From positions 1,014,952 to 1,078,951 of the forward strand of contig NZ_SKCI01000001.1 in the NCBI RefSeq assembly GCF_005434965.1: 64,000 nt of DNA, read 5' to 3'. Under the pieces are notes generated by a model, which worked only from the letters and a program-made list of their open reading frames with translations, was not told where the DNA came from and ran no database searches. This DNA is from Marimonas lutisalis (GTDB lineage: Bacteria; Pseudomonadota; Alphaproteobacteria; Rhodobacterales; Rhodobacteraceae). Made by a program: the position numbers and the translations under genes. Positions 28,661 through 38,067 of the stretch are shown in pieces. Position 1 is the stretch's first letter; every line of letters starts with the position of its first letter.

Positions 28661-29569
28661 ATGAGCGAGATGAAGTCCATCGACGACGTGCAGGCGATGC
28701 TGGCCGGGCAGGATTACGTCTGCGGCCGGTCGCTGGCCACGGTCGCGTTCCTGGCGATGAAACTGGGCCGGCCACTGTTCCTTGAGGGCGAGGCCGGCGT
28801 CGGCAAGACCGAGATCGCCAAGGCCATCGCCAGCGGGCTGGGCCGGCGGCTGATCCGCCTGCAATGCTACGAGGGACTCGATGCGGCCTCGGCCGTCTAT
28901 GAATGGAATTTTGCCGAGCAGATGATCGCCATCCGCGCCGCCGAGGCTGCGGGCGGGGCCGATGCCGATATGCTCAAGACCGAGCTTTTCACCGAGGATT
29001 ACCTGATCGAACGGCCGCTCCTGCAGGCGATGCGTCCGCAGGTGGGCGGCGCGCCGGTGCTGCTCATCGACGAGCTCGACCGCACCGACGAGCCGTTCGA
29101 GGCCTTCCTGCTGGAGGCGCTGTCGGATTTCCAGGTGACGATCCCCGAACTGGGCACGATCCGCGCACCCGAACCGCCGATCGTGATCATCACGTCGAAC
29201 CGCACGCGCGAGGTGCATGACGCGCTCAAGCGCCGCTGCCTCTATCACTGGGTCGATTACCCGGGCTTCGAGCGCGAGATCGAGATCCTGCACGCCCGCG
29301 CGCCCGAGGCCGCCGAGGCGCTTAGCCGCCAGGTGGTGGCCTTTGTCCAGAAACTCAGGACTGAAGACCTCTTCAAGAAGCCGGGTGTGGCCGAGACCAT
29401 CGACTGGGCGAAATGCCTGCTGGCGCTCGACGTGCTCGACCTGAGCCCCGAGGTGATCGCCGATACGCTGGGCGCGATCCTGAAATACCAGGACGACATC
29501 CAGAAGCTGCAGGGCTCCGAGGCCAAGCGCATCCTCGACGAGGTGAAATCTTCGCTCGAACCGGCCTGA
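28661..29569 (+). CDS. MoxR-family AAA+ ATPase (CoxD-like)
   Basis: MoxR ATPases act as chaperones, with a VWA partner, in maturation of metalloenzymes; CoxD does this for the copper-molybdenum site of CO dehydrogenase. The 302-residue protein has Walker A GEAGVGKTEIA (about 43-53), Walker B VLLIDELDRTDEPFE and sensor IIITSNRTREVHDALKRRC. GGGAG precedes the ATG. It is followed by a CoxE-like VWA gene and the molybdenum hydroxylase genes, the classical partner set. Confidence 0.9.
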   Translation: MSEMKSIDDVQAMLAGQDYVCGRSLATVAFLAMKLGRPLFLEGEAGVGKTEIAKAIASGLGRRLIRLQCYEGLDAASAVYEWNFAEQMIAIRAAEAAGGADADMLKTELFTEDYLIERPLLQAMRPQVGGAPVLLIDELDRTDEPFEAFLLEALSDFQVTIPELGTIRAPEPPIVIITSNRTREVHDALKRRCLYHWVDYPGFEREIEILHARAPEAAEALSRQVVAFVQKLRTEDLFKKPGVAETIDWAKCLLALDVLDLSPEVIADTLGAILKYQDDIQKLQGSEAKRILDEVKSSLEPA

Positions 29570-29571
29570 TG

Positions 29572-29619
29572 CTTCATCTTGCCTCAAATACTCCGGGGGT
29601 GTGGGGGCAGCGCCCCCAC
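29572..29619 (-). repeat. Hairpin plus AAGATGAAG-tail repeat (R3)
   Basis: On the minus strand this reads GTGGGGGCGCTGCCCCCAC, then ACCCCCGGAGTATTTGAGGC and AAGATGAAG. It fills the gap between the moxR and coxE-like genes and is antisense to them, like R1 and R2. Confidence 0.7.
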
Positions 29620-29631
29620 GCAGGGTGACGC

Positions 29632-30894
29632 ATGGCCGAACTTCCGCCACTCGAGCTTCCGGACAATCCCAGGCTAACCCATAACATCACCCATTTCGCC
29701 CGGGCCCTGCGCAAAGCCGGCCTGCCGATCGGACCGGGCCGGGTGATCGACGCGATCCGCGCGGTCGAGGCGGCGGGTTTTACCGACAAGAGCGATTTCT
29801 ATTGGGTGCTGCACGCCTGTTTCGTCAACCGCCCCGAGCATCGGCGCGTCTTTGCCCAGGTGTTCCGGCTCTACTGGCGCGATCCGCGCTACATGGAGCA
29901 CATGATGGCGATGATGCTGCCCGCCATTCGCGGCGTACAGGAGGAACGCAAGGCCGAGGCGGGTGAAAAGCGCGCGGCCGAGGCACTGCTGGACGGCGTC
30001 GAGCAGGAGGCGCCGGAGCGGCCCGAGGGCGGCGACGAGGAGGTGCAGATCGACATCGACGCCTCGATGACCATGTCGCGCGAGGAACGTCTGCGCACGC
30101 TGGATTTCGAGCAGATGAGCACCGAGGAGATCGCCGAGGCCAAGCGGATGCTGGCGCGGCTGACGCTGCCGGTGAAGCCGATCCCCACGCGGCGCGGAAT
30201 GGCGTCGATCCAGGGGCGGCAGCTCGACTGGCGGCGCACGCTGCGGGCGGCGATGCGGCAAGGGGGCGAGCTGCGCAAGTTGCAGATGAAGGCGCCGCGA
30301 CCCAGGTGGCCCAACCTGGTGGTGCTGTGCGACATTTCCGGCTCGATGAGCCAGTACAGCCGCATGGTGCTGCATTTCCTGCACGCGGTCGCCAATCACA
30401 AGGGCGCAGGCTGGGCCCGCGTGCATGCCTTCACCTTCGGCACGCGGCTCACCAACATCACCCGCCACCTGGCGACGCGCGACGTGGATCAGGCGCTGGC
30501 CGCTGCGGGCGCCGAGGCGCAGGACTGGGAAGGCGGCACGCGCATCGGCGAATGCCTGCACGCGTTCAACCGCGACTGGAGCCGGAGGGTGATGGGGCAG
30601 GGCGCGGTCGTGCTCCTGATCACCGACGGGCTGGACCGCGACGATGCCGACCTGCTGGAAAAGGAGATCGAGCGGCTGCACCTCAGCGCGCGGCGGCTGA
30701 TCTGGCTCAACCCGCTGTTGCGCTGGGACGGGTTCGCGCCGAAAGCCGCGGGCATCCGCGCGATGCTGCCGCATGTCGACAGTTTCCGTGCCGGCCATTC
30801 TATCGCCACGCTGGAGGAACTGGCCGGGGCGATCTCGCGCACGGATGACGCGGGCGAGAAAGCGCGGCTGATGGCAATGCTTGCCGAGGGCTAG
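29632..30894 (+). CDS. VWA domain protein, CoxE-like
   Basis: CoxE-type proteins pair with the MoxR ATPase to insert or mature the active-site metal of molybdenum hydroxylases. The 420-residue protein has a charged N-terminal half. Its C-terminal VWA domain contains the metal-site motif LCDISGSMSQYS (about 237-248), plus TFGTRLTNITRHL and LLITDGLDRDD. It has no signal peptide and is predicted cytoplasmic. Confidence 0.9.
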   Translation: MAELPPLELPDNPRLTHNITHFARALRKAGLPIGPGRVIDAIRAVEAAGFTDKSDFYWVLHACFVNRPEHRRVFAQVFRLYWRDPRYMEHMMAMMLPAIRGVQEERKAEAGEKRAAEALLDGVEQEAPERPEGGDEEVQIDIDASMTMSREERLRTLDFEQMSTEEIAEAKRMLARLTLPVKPIPTRRGMASIQGRQLDWRRTLRAAMRQGGELRKLQMKAPRPRWPNLVVLCDISGSMSQYSRMVLHFLHAVANHKGAGWARVHAFTFGTRLTNITRHLATRDVDQALAAAGAEAQDWEGGTRIGECLHAFNRDWSRRVMGQGAVVLLITDGLDRDDADLLEKEIERLHLSARRLIWLNPLLRWDGFAPKAAGIRAMLPHVDSFRAGHSIATLEELAGAISRTDDAGEKARLMAMLAEG

Positions 30895-30948
30895 ACCAGC
30901 GCGGAACACCGACATCAAAAAAGTGACACTCCCGCGCATGTTCTGCGG

Positions 30949-30989
30949 TTTACATGTATTCCGGAAACAAAATATAATAAAATCGGAAT
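30949..30989 (+). promoter_or_regulatory. Strong sigma-70-type promoter with overlapping inverted repeat
   Basis: TTTACA (30949-30954) and TATAAT (30973-30978) are 18 bp apart, close to consensus in a GC-rich genome. ATTCCG (30958-30963) and CGGAAT (30984-30989) form an inverted repeat that flanks the -10 box, the expected position for a repressor operator. The promoter points at the YeeE/YedE pair, whose first ATG is at 31011. Confidence 0.65.
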
Positions 30990-31010
30990 GTGAAGTAAGA
31001 GGAAAGTCAG

Positions 31011-31562
31011 ATGACATTGAACTGGAGAGCAGGGGGCCTGTTGCTGGGCTTCGTTTTCTTTCTGGCGGTGCTTCTGGTGAAGCCGATCGGGGTGTCGACG
31101 CAGTTCGTCATCCTGAACGGGCTCATCGGGGATACCGTGAACGCGGAACTGGTGACGAAAACCGAGGAGGGTTACACCTCGACCAATGCCTACCTGGCGA
31201 AGTCGGGCGGCAAATATGCCAAGTCAGTCGCCAATCCGCTGAACTATTCGTTCGTCTTCGTGCTGGCAATGATGGCGGGCGCCTTCCTGTCGGCATTGGC
31301 GCGCGGCGGCGCGCCCCGGGACGAGCGCAAGCTGCCCGCGATCTGGTACGCAAATTACGGCGATACGCCGATGAAACGCTATGCGGTGGCCTTTCTGGGC
31401 GGGTTCATCGTGCTCTACGGCGCGCGCCTGGCCGGCGGCTGCACCTCGGGTCACATGATGAGCGGCATGATGCAGACTTCGCTGTCGGGCTACATCTTTG
31501 CCGCCGGCGCGTTCGCCGCGGCGATCCCCGTGGCCATGATGATGTATCGCAAGGAGGGCTGA
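31011..31562 (+). CDS. YeeE/YedE-family membrane protein, first half-unit
   Basis: YeeE/YedE proteins transport thiosulfate or related sulfur compounds across the inner membrane. The 183-residue product has about four helices and the family motif GARLAGGCTSGHMMSG (about 142-157), with the conserved Cys that handles sulfur. AAGAGGAAAG precedes the ATG. It sits 3 bp before a second, complementary YeeE/YedE gene; two short proteins appear to form one unit. Confidence 0.88.
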   Translation: MTLNWRAGGLLLGFVFFLAVLLVKPIGVSTQFVILNGLIGDTVNAELVTKTEEGYTSTNAYLAKSGGKYAKSVANPLNYSFVFVLAMMAGAFLSALARGGAPRDERKLPAIWYANYGDTPMKRYAVAFLGGFIVLYGARLAGGCTSGHMMSGMMQTSLSGYIFAAGAFAAAIPVAMMMYRKEG

Positions 31563-31565
31563 ACC

Positions 31566-32156
31566 ATGTCGTCGATTATTTTAGCCATCGTTATCGGCGC
31601 GGCCTTTGGCGCCGTGCTTGACCGGATCGGGGCGACCAACCCCAACTGGATCGGCAAGATGCTGACCCTGACCAACCTGCACCTGATGAAGACCATCCTT
31701 CTGGCCATTGGCACGGGATCGGTATTGATGTTCGCGGGCCAGATGCTGGGCCTTGTGGATGTGGGCCACATGAGCGTGAAGGCCGCCTATTTGGGCGTCT
31801 TCATCGGCGGTCTGCTGCTGGGCACCGGCTGGGCCATGGCGGGCTATTGCCCGGGCACGGGTGTGTGCGCCGCAGCCAGCGGGCGCAAGGACGCATGGTT
31901 CTTCATCGCCGGGGGGCTCCTGGGCGCCGCGGCCTACATGGTGACCTATCCGGCGTGGAAAGCCAGCGGCATGCTGGACAATATCGCCGGCGGCAAGGTG
32001 ACGCTGGGCACGGTGCCGGGATCGAAATTCGACGGCATCTGGGCGGCGCAGGGCGACATCCTGGGTATCCTGCTCGGTGCGGCGTTCATAGTCATCGCAT
32101 TTCTCTTGCCCGAGCGGCTGGCCGGGCGCGGCGAGGCGATTGCCCCGGCCGAGTGA
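31566..32156 (+). CDS. YeeE/YedE-family membrane protein, second half-unit
   Basis: The 196-residue membrane protein contains the second family motif GWAMAGYCPGTGVCAAASGR with its conserved Cys, and about five hydrophobic segments. Together with the preceding gene it should form a sulfur-compound transporter. Placement inside a molybdenum hydroxylase gene cluster suggests, but does not prove, delivery of sulfur for cofactor sulfuration. Confidence 0.88.
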   Translation: MSSIILAIVIGAAFGAVLDRIGATNPNWIGKMLTLTNLHLMKTILLAIGTGSVLMFAGQMLGLVDVGHMSVKAAYLGVFIGGLLLGTGWAMAGYCPGTGVCAAASGRKDAWFFIAGGLLGAAAYMVTYPAWKASGMLDNIAGGKVTLGTVPGSKFDGIWAAQGDILGILLGAAFIVIAFLLPERLAGRGEAIAPAE

Positions 32157-32182
32157 ATTTTGCCGGATAACCGATTTGAGAG

Positions 32183-32219
32183 CGGCTGCCCCTTGCGGGT
32201 GGCCGTTTTCTTTTGTTTG
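32183..32219 (+). terminator. Rho-independent terminator after the YeeE/YedE pair
   Basis: CGGCTGCCC (32183-32191) pairs with GGGTGGCCG (32197-32205), including two G-U pairs, around a five-base loop. TTTTCTTTTGTTTG follows. It separates the YeeE/YedE transcript from xdhC. Confidence 0.8.
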
Positions 32220-32254
32220 CTGCGCCGGGGGCCCGGACACGGGGGGAGAGAGAG

Positions 32255-33217
32255 ATGGACCGCTTCGACAATATCCCTGAAATCGCGCTCGACTGGGTGA
32301 AGGCCGGCCGCAAGGTCGCGCTGGCCACGGTGGTGGAAACCTGGGGCAGCGCGCCGCGCCGCGTGGGCAGCCAGCTGGTGATTTCTGACGAGGGCGCGAT
32401 CGAGGGGTCGGTGTCGGGCGGTTGCGTGGAAGGCGCGGTGGTGGTCGAGGCGATCGAGGCGCTGGAGGACGGCCAGCCCAGGATGCTGGAATACGGCGTC
32501 AGCGACGGCGATGCCTTTGCCGTGGGGCTGGCCTGCGGCGGCACGATCCGGGTGATGGTCGAGCCGGTGGGCCCGGTCCTGCCGCTGGAGGTTCTGGAAC
32601 ACCTCGTGGCGGCGCGCGCCGCGCGTGAGAAGGTGGCGGTGGTCTCGGCGCCGGACGGCGGACCGAGACGGCTGGTGCGCGCGGGGTTCGAGGACCGGTT
32701 CCGCATGGATCGTTCGGGCTTTGAGGCGGATGGCACATTCGTCACCATCCACAATCCGCCGCTGAGGATGATTATCGTCGGCGCGGTGCATATCGCGCAG
32801 GCGCTGGTGCCGATGGCGCGTCTGGCCGGATTCGACCCGCTGCTGGTTGAGCCGCGCCCGGCTTTTGGGTCGGCCGAGCGGTTTCCGGGCGAGACCATCC
32901 TGGACGACTGGCCCGACGAGGGCGTGCGGGCGCTGGGGCTGGATGCGCGCACGGCGCTGGTGCTCTTGACACATGATCCGAAACTGGATGATCCGGCGCT
33001 GATGGCGGCGCTGCGTTCTGAGGTGTTCTACGTTGGCGCGCTGGGCTCGACCCGGACGCATGCGAAGCGGGTGGCGCGGCTGGAGGAGGCCGGGTTTTCG
33101 GCTGATGAGATCGCCAAGATCCACGGGCCGGTGGGCCTGGACATCGGCGCGGCGAGCCCGGCCGAGATCGCCGTGTCGATCCTGGCAGAGACCATCAAGG
33201 TGCTGAGGACGGGATGA
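32255..33217 (+). CDS. xdhC: XdhC/CoxI family molybdenum hydroxylase maturation factor
   Basis: XdhC/CoxI proteins bind molybdenum cofactor and aid its sulfuration and insertion into xanthine dehydrogenase-type enzymes. The 320-residue protein has the N-terminal XdhC motif ETWGSAPRRVGSQL and SVSGGCVEGAVV (conserved Cys). Its C-terminal Rossmann-like domain contains IIVGAVHIAQALVPMARL and the family GPVGLDIGAASPAEIAVS. The start MDRFDN follows GGGGGGAGAGAG. It overlaps the next gene as ATGA. Confidence 0.92.
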   Translation: MDRFDNIPEIALDWVKAGRKVALATVVETWGSAPRRVGSQLVISDEGAIEGSVSGGCVEGAVVVEAIEALEDGQPRMLEYGVSDGDAFAVGLACGGTIRVMVEPVGPVLPLEVLEHLVAARAAREKVAVVSAPDGGPRRLVRAGFEDRFRMDRSGFEADGTFVTIHNPPLRMIIVGAVHIAQALVPMARLAGFDPLLVEPRPAFGSAERFPGETILDDWPDEGVRALGLDARTALVLLTHDPKLDDPALMAALRSEVFYVGALGSTRTHAKRVARLEEAGFSADEIAKIHGPVGLDIGAASPAEIAVSILAETIKVLRTG

Positions 33218-34215
33218 AGTTCGGACCGGTTGCCATAAACGCTGCCGAGGGCGCGATCCTGGCGCATTCCGTGTCGCTGGGAAAGAAGCGGCTGCGCAAG
33301 GGGCAGGTGCTAGAGGAAAATCACATCTCGGCGCTGAGAAAGGCGGGGCACAAGCAGGTGATCGTGGCGCAGCTGGATGCCGATGACCTGCACGAGGATC
33401 AGGCAGCGCTGACCGTGGCCAAGGCGCTGATTGCCGGAAATGGCGCGGGGTTGCGCCTGACGCGGGCCTTTACCGGCCGGGTGAACGTGATGGCCGAAGG
33501 GCCGGGCGTCGTGGTTCTGGACGAGGACCGGCTGCGCGACCTGAACCGGGTGAACCCGATGATCACGGTGGCCACGGTGCCGCCCTACCAGCAGATGGCC
33601 GAGGGCGGCATGGTGGCCACGGTCAAGATCATTTCCTACGGCGTGCCGGGGGCGGATGTGGGCAAGGCGGTGGCGCATGGACGCGGGGCGCTGCGGCTGG
33701 CGCGGCCGGTCATCGACAGTGCAAGCCTGATCGTCACCGAGATCGAGGGTGGCCCGGGGGAGAAGGGCCGTGACGCGATCGAGGCGCGGCTGAACGCGCT
33801 GGGCGTGGAGCTGGCCCATGTGCAGCACGTGCCGCACGAGACCGGCGCGCTGGCTGATGCGCTGGGGCAGGTGCAGGACGCGTTGACGCTGATCCTGACC
33901 GGATCGGCCACGTCCGACCCGGCAGATGTGGGCCCGGAAGCGGTGCGGCGCGCGGGCGGCAAGATCAAGCGCTTCGGCATGCCGGTGGACCCGGGCAACC
34001 TGCTGTTCCTGGGCCGGCTGAACAAGCGGCCGGTGATCGGGCTGCCGGGCTGCGCGCGTTCGCCCGCGCTTAATGGTGCCGACTGGGTGCTGAGCCGGGT
34101 GGTCTGCGGTGTAGAGGTCGGTAACAAGGATATCGCGGCGATGGGGGTGGGCGGATTGCTCAAGGAAATCCCCACGCGGCCGATGCCGAGGTCGGGCAAA
34201 TCGCGCGAAACGTGA
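33214..34215 (+). CDS. Molybdopterin-binding (MoCF/MoeA-like) protein
   Basis: The 333-residue protein resembles the molybdopterin-binding half of two-domain proteins that in many alphaproteobacteria also carry a MocA-like nucleotidyltransferase domain. That second domain is absent here: the protein ends soon after GVGGLLKEIPTRPMPR. The MoCF core shows LILTGSATSDPADVGPEAV and IGLPGCARSPALNGADW. It presumably handles cofactor for the downstream enzyme. Its ATG overlaps the xdhC stop. Confidence 0.85.
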   Translation: MKFGPVAINAAEGAILAHSVSLGKKRLRKGQVLEENHISALRKAGHKQVIVAQLDADDLHEDQAALTVAKALIAGNGAGLRLTRAFTGRVNVMAEGPGVVVLDEDRLRDLNRVNPMITVATVPPYQQMAEGGMVATVKIISYGVPGADVGKAVAHGRGALRLARPVIDSASLIVTEIEGGPGEKGRDAIEARLNALGVELAHVQHVPHETGALADALGQVQDALTLILTGSATSDPADVGPEAVRRAGGKIKRFGMPVDPGNLLFLGRLNKRPVIGLPGCARSPALNGADWVLSRVVCGVEVGNKDIAAMGVGGLLKEIPTRPMPRSGKSRET

Positions 34216-34318
34216 CGCCGCGAAAAACCGCGGGGCGGGAAAAAAACCGGGTTCTCAACGCGGGTGAGCCGTGCTTAACTCGCTCCAGAAGAAACAAAAT
34301 CTAAATAGGGAGGAGCCG

Positions 34319-34804
34319 ATGCCACAGGTCAGCATGACCGTGAACGGCAAGCCTGCGTCCGGCGAAGTGGAAGGACGCACGCTGCTGAGTACTTTTCTGA
34401 GAGAGACCCTGGGTATGACCGGCACACATGTCGGTTGCGATACCAGCCAGTGCGGCGCCTGCGTGGTGCATGTGAACGGCGATGCGGTGAAATCCTGCAC
34501 CATGTTCGCGCTGGAAGCCGAGGGCGCCGACGTGGCCACGATCGAGGGCCAGGCGGCCGCCGATGGGACGCTGAACGCCATCCAGGCCGCGTTCCAGGAG
34601 CATCACGGGCTGCAATGCGGCTTCTGCACGCCGGGCATGGTGATGTCGGCGGCGGCGCTCTTGAAGGAGAATCCGAAGCCGAGCGAGGCGGAGGTGCGCA
34701 AGTACCTGAGCGGGAACCTGTGCCGCTGTACCGGCTATCACAACATCGTCAAGGCGATCATGGCCGCATCCGGCCAGGACGTGGGCGCAATTGCCGCCGA
34801 ATGA
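34319..34804 (+). CDS. coxS: Form II CO dehydrogenase-like small subunit (2x [2Fe-2S])
   Basis: The 161-residue iron-sulfur subunit passes electrons between the molybdenum centre and FAD. It has the plant-ferredoxin-type cluster ligands in [16 protein letters not shown] (N-terminal) and the C-terminal pair CGFCTPGM and [21 protein letters not shown] precedes the ATG at 34319; an in-frame start at 34271 would add 16 unrelated residues. Gene order S-L-M is that of form II enzymes. Confidence 0.93.
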   Translation: MPQVSMTVNGKPASGEVEGRTLLSTFLRETLGMTGTHVGCDTSQCGACVVHVNGDAVKSCTMFALEAEGADVATIEGQAAADGTLNAIQAAFQEHHGLQCGFCTPGMVMSAAALLKENPKPSEAEVRKYLSGNLCRCTGYHNIVKAIMAASGQDVGAIAAE

Positions 34805-34848
34805 CGTGTAGGCGGGACCGAACCCGCCACCCAAAGGGAGGAAATCAA

Positions 34849-37212
34849 ATGCCAGCAGATGGAGGCATCGGCGCAGCGACACCGCGGCGCGAAGACGTGC
34901 GGTTCCTGACAGGAGCCGGTAACTATACTGACGATATCAACATGCGCGGTCAGGCCTATGTGGCCTTTCTGCGTTCGGATGTGGCGCATGGCAAGCTGAA
35001 AAAGGTCGACACCGGCGCCGCCGCGGCGATGCCAGGCGTGATCCGCATTTTCACTGGCGAGGATTTCGAAGGCGTCGGTGGCATTCCCTGTGGCTGGCAG
35101 GTGACCGACCGTCATGGCGAGCCCATGCAGGAGCCGCCGCAGCCCGTTCTGGCGCAAGGCAAGGTGCGCCATATCGGGGATCGTATCGCGGCCGTCGTTG
35201 CAGAGAGCTTGGAACAGGCCCGCAACGCAGCCGAAGCCATTGTGGTAGAGATAGAAGACCTGCCCGCCGTGGTCGACATGAAAAAGGCACTGGAGCCGGA
35301 CGCGACCAAAGTGCATGACGACCTCAAAAACAACCTTTGCTACGACTGGGTTTTCGGGTCAGACGACGCGGCGATCGAAGGGGCCTTTTCGAAAGCGGCC
35401 CATGTTACGACATTGGAACTTGTGAATCAGCGGCTTGTCGCCAATCCAATGGAGCCACGCGTCGCAATCGGCGATTATGCGTCGCACAGCGATGAAAGCA
35501 CTCTCTACACCACTTCGCAGAACCCGCATATGATCCGGCTTCTGATGGGTGCGTTCGTTCTGGGTATCCCCGAGCATAAGCTGCGCGTCGTGGCCCCGGA
35601 TGTTGGTGGCGGTTTCGGCACAAAGATCTTCCACTATGCTGAGGAGGCTTTCTGCACGTTCGCAGCGAAAGCCTTGCACCGACCTGTCAAATGGACATCG
35701 AGCCGGTCGGAAGCATTTATTTCGGATGCGCAAGGGCGCGATCACGTCACCAAGATCGAACTGGCTCTGGACGCCGAAAACAATTTCATCGGGCTGCGAA
35801 CCGACACGTTGGCGAATATGGGGGCCTACCTGATGACGGTTGCGCCAGCCGTGCCGACCTATCTTCATGGCACGCTTATGGCTGGATGTTACCGGACGCC
35901 AGCGGTTCAGGTGAATGTCCGTGCGGTTTTCACCAACACGGTGCCGGTGGATGCCTATCGCGGTGCGGGGCGGCCAGAGGCCACCTATCAGCTTGAACGC
36001 CTGATCGACAAGGCGGCGCGCGAACTGGGTGCTGATCCGATCGCGCTCCGGCGGCAGAATTTCGTTACCGAATTTCCGTATACCACTCCGGTTGCGGTTC
36101 AGTACGATACCGGCAATTACCACGGCACCATGGATGTACTCGAAAAGATCGCCGATATCGCCGGTTTCGAGAAGCGCCGCAAGGACAGCGAGGCCCGCGG
36201 CAAACTGCGCGGGTTCGGGATCAACTGTTACATCGAAGCCTGTGGGCTTGCACCCTCGCATCTGGTCGGACAACTGGGCGGCCGCGCTGGCTTCTACGAA
36301 AGCGCGACAGTGCGGGTAAATGCCACTGGTGGCTTGGTGGTGATGACCGGCTCGCACAGCCATGGTCAGGGGCACGAGACGTCTTTTCCGCAAGTCGTTG
36401 CAGACATGTTGGGCATCGATCCGTCGATGATCGAACTGGTCCATGGCGACACGTCCAAGATTCCGATGGGCATGGGGACTTATGGCTCGCGCTCTCTCTC
36501 GGTGGGCGGTTCGGCTATTTACCGTGCAACGGAAAAGATTATTGCCAAGGCCAAGAAGATCGCGGCCCATCTGATGGAAGCCTCGGAGGCGGATGTGGAG
36601 CTGAAGGACGGCCAGTTCAGCGTTGCGGGCACCGACAAGTCGGTGGCTTGGGGCGATGTCACGCTGGCTGCTTACGTGCCGCATAATTATCCGCTGGAAG
36701 ATATCGAGCCGGGGCTGGAGGAAACGGCGTTTTACGACCCGTCGAATTTCACCTACCCGGCGGGCGCCTATGCCTGCGAGGTTGAGGTCGACCCCGACAC
36801 CGGCAAGGTGGAGATCATGAGCTTTGCCGCGGCCGATGATTTCGGTAATATCATCAACCCGATGATCGTCGACGGCCAGGTGCATGGCGGGATTGGCCAG
36901 GGGATCGGCCAGGCGCTGCTGGAAAACTGCGTCTATGACGAAACCGGTCAGCTTCTGAGCGCATCCTTCATGGATTACGCGATGCCGCGCGCCGATGATG
37001 TGCCGTTCTACGCGGTGGATCATTCCAGCCAGACGCCCTGCACGCATAACCCGCTGGGCGTGAAGGGCTGTGGCGAGGCCGGGGCCATCGGATCGCCGCC
37101 GGCTGTCGTCAACGCGGTGGTTGATGCGCTGCAGTCGGGCGGTCACAAGGTGGACCATATCGACATGCCGGTATCGCCCGCGCGCGTCTGGGCGGCGATG
37201 AACAACGCATAA
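34849..37212 (+). CDS. coxL: Form II CO dehydrogenase-like molybdopterin large subunit
   Basis: The 787-residue protein is a xanthine-dehydrogenase-family molybdenum hydroxylase. Its active-site loop reads AYRGAGR (within [15 protein letters not shown]), the form II signature. Form I, proven CO-oxidising enzymes have AYxCSFR, so CO may not be the substrate. Other motifs are [24 protein letters not shown] and [20 protein letters not shown] with the catalytic Glu. AAAGGGAGGAAATCAA precedes the ATG. The central part (about 35200-36570) looks less GC-rich at third codon positions than the ends. Confidence 0.92.
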   Translation: MPADGGIGAATPRREDVRFLTGAGNYTDDINMRGQAYVAFLRSDVAHGKLKKVDTGAAAAMPGVIRIFTGEDFEGVGGIPCGWQVTDRHGEPMQEPPQPVLAQGKVRHIGDRIAAVVAESLEQARNAAEAIVVEIEDLPAVVDMKKALEPDATKVHDDLKNNLCYDWVFGSDDAAIEGAFSKAAHVTTLELVNQRLVANPMEPRVAIGDYASHSDESTLYTTSQNPHMIRLLMGAFVLGIPEHKLRVVAPDVGGGFGTKIFHYAEEAFCTFAAKALHRPVKWTSSRSEAFISDAQGRDHVTKIELALDAENNFIGLRTDTLANMGAYLMTVAPAVPTYLHGTLMAGCYRTPAVQVNVRAVFTNTVPVDAYRGAGRPEATYQLERLIDKAARELGADPIALRRQNFVTEFPYTTPVAVQYDTGNYHGTMDVLEKIADIAGFEKRRKDSEARGKLRGFGINCYIEACGLAPSHLVGQLGGRAGFYESATVRVNATGGLVVMTGSHSHGQGHETSFPQVVADMLGIDPSMIELVHGDTSKIPMGMGTYGSRSLSVGGSAIYRATEKIIAKAKKIAAHLMEASEADVELKDGQFSVAGTDKSVAWGDVTLAAYVPHNYPLEDIEPGLEETAFYDPSNFTYPAGAYACEVEVDPDTGKVEIMSFAAADDFGNIINPMIVDGQVHGGIGQGIGQALLENCVYDETGQLLSASFMDYAMPRADDVPFYAVDHSSQTPCTHNPLGVKGCGEAGAIGSPPAVVNAVVDALQSGGHKVDHIDMPVSPARVWAAMNNA

Positions 37213-37225
37213 GGAGGACTGAGAA

Positions 37226-38017
37226 ATGTATGCATTCGAATTTGAACGGCCCTCCACGGTTGCCGATGCGGCCAAGGCGCTGGGCGAGGAAGACGCGCAG
37301 GCGCTGGGTGGGGGGCAGACCCTGATCCCGACGCTGAAGCAGCGCCTGGCGATGCCGTCGAAACTGGTGAGCCTGAGCGGCATCGCCGAGATCAAGGGCG
37401 TCTGCAAAGCCGATGACGGTGCGCTGTGCGTGGGGGGCGGGACCACCCATGCCACCGTGGCCAGCGAGGCCAAGGCGGATTACCCGGCACTGGCGGCGCT
37501 GGCCGGCAATATCGGCGATCCGGCGGTGCGCAACCGTGGCACCATCGGCGGCAGCATTGCCAACAACGACCCGGCGGCCTGCTATCCGTCGGCGGTGCTG
37601 GCCAGTGGTGCGACGGTAGTCACCAACAAGCGTGAAATCGCGGCCGACGACTACTTCCAGGGGCTCTTTGAGACCGCTCTCGACGAAGGCGAGATCGTCA
37701 CCGAGGTGCGCTTCCCGGTGCCGGAGAAGGCCAGTTACCAGAAGTTCGAGCAACCGGCTTCGCGCTTTGCGCTGGTGGGCGTGTTCGTGGCGAAATACGC
37801 CGATGGCGTGCGTGTCGCGGTGACGGGGGCGAGCGAAAGCGGCGTGTTCCGCTGGAGCGAGGCCGAAGCGGCGCTGTCGTCGAACTTCGCGCCCGAGGCG
37901 CTGGACGGCATGGCGCCGCCCGCCGATGGCATGATTTCCGACCTGCATGGCAGCGCAGACTACCGCGCCCACCTGGTGGGCGTTATCGCGCGGCGCGCGG
38001 TGGCAGCGGCCAGCTAA
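37226..38017 (+). CDS. coxM: Form II CO dehydrogenase-like FAD-binding medium subunit
   Basis: The 263-residue flavoprotein subunit has the two FAD motifs of the family: LGGGQTLIPTLKQR (AGGQS-like) and RNRGTIGGSIANNDPAACYP (TIGG). It completes the S-L-M set of form II enzymes. AAGGAGGACTGAGAA precedes the ATG, 13 bp after coxL. A strong terminator follows. Confidence 0.93.
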   Translation: MYAFEFERPSTVADAAKALGEEDAQALGGGQTLIPTLKQRLAMPSKLVSLSGIAEIKGVCKADDGALCVGGGTTHATVASEAKADYPALAALAGNIGDPAVRNRGTIGGSIANNDPAACYPSAVLASGATVVTNKREIAADDYFQGLFETALDEGEIVTEVRFPVPEKASYQKFEQPASRFALVGVFVAKYADGVRVAVTGASESGVFRWSEAEAALSSNFAPEALDGMAPPADGMISDLHGSADYRAHLVGVIARRAVAAAS

Positions 38018-38039
38018 GCCATTGAAATAACGGGATGAG

Positions 38040-38067
38040 CGCGGGCCTTCGGGCCCGCGTTTTCGTT
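38040..38067 (+). terminator. Rho-independent terminator after coxM
   Basis: CGCGGGCC (38040-38047), a TTCG tetraloop and GGCCCGCG (38052-38059) form a perfect stem-loop followed by TTTTCGTT. It ends the cox operon and overlaps the 3' end of the convergent methyltransferase gene. Confidence 0.88.

Noticed and set aside
34849-37212. Calling the large subunit a proven CO dehydrogenase
   Set aside because: The active-site loop is AYRGAGR (form II), not the AYxCSFR of enzymes shown to oxidise CO; substrate is left open.
35359-37473. 704-codon minus-strand frame opposite coxL
   Set aside because: It has no recognisable domain and a His/Arg-rich composition typical of antisense of a GC-rich gene; coxL has full motifs and a ribosome-binding site.
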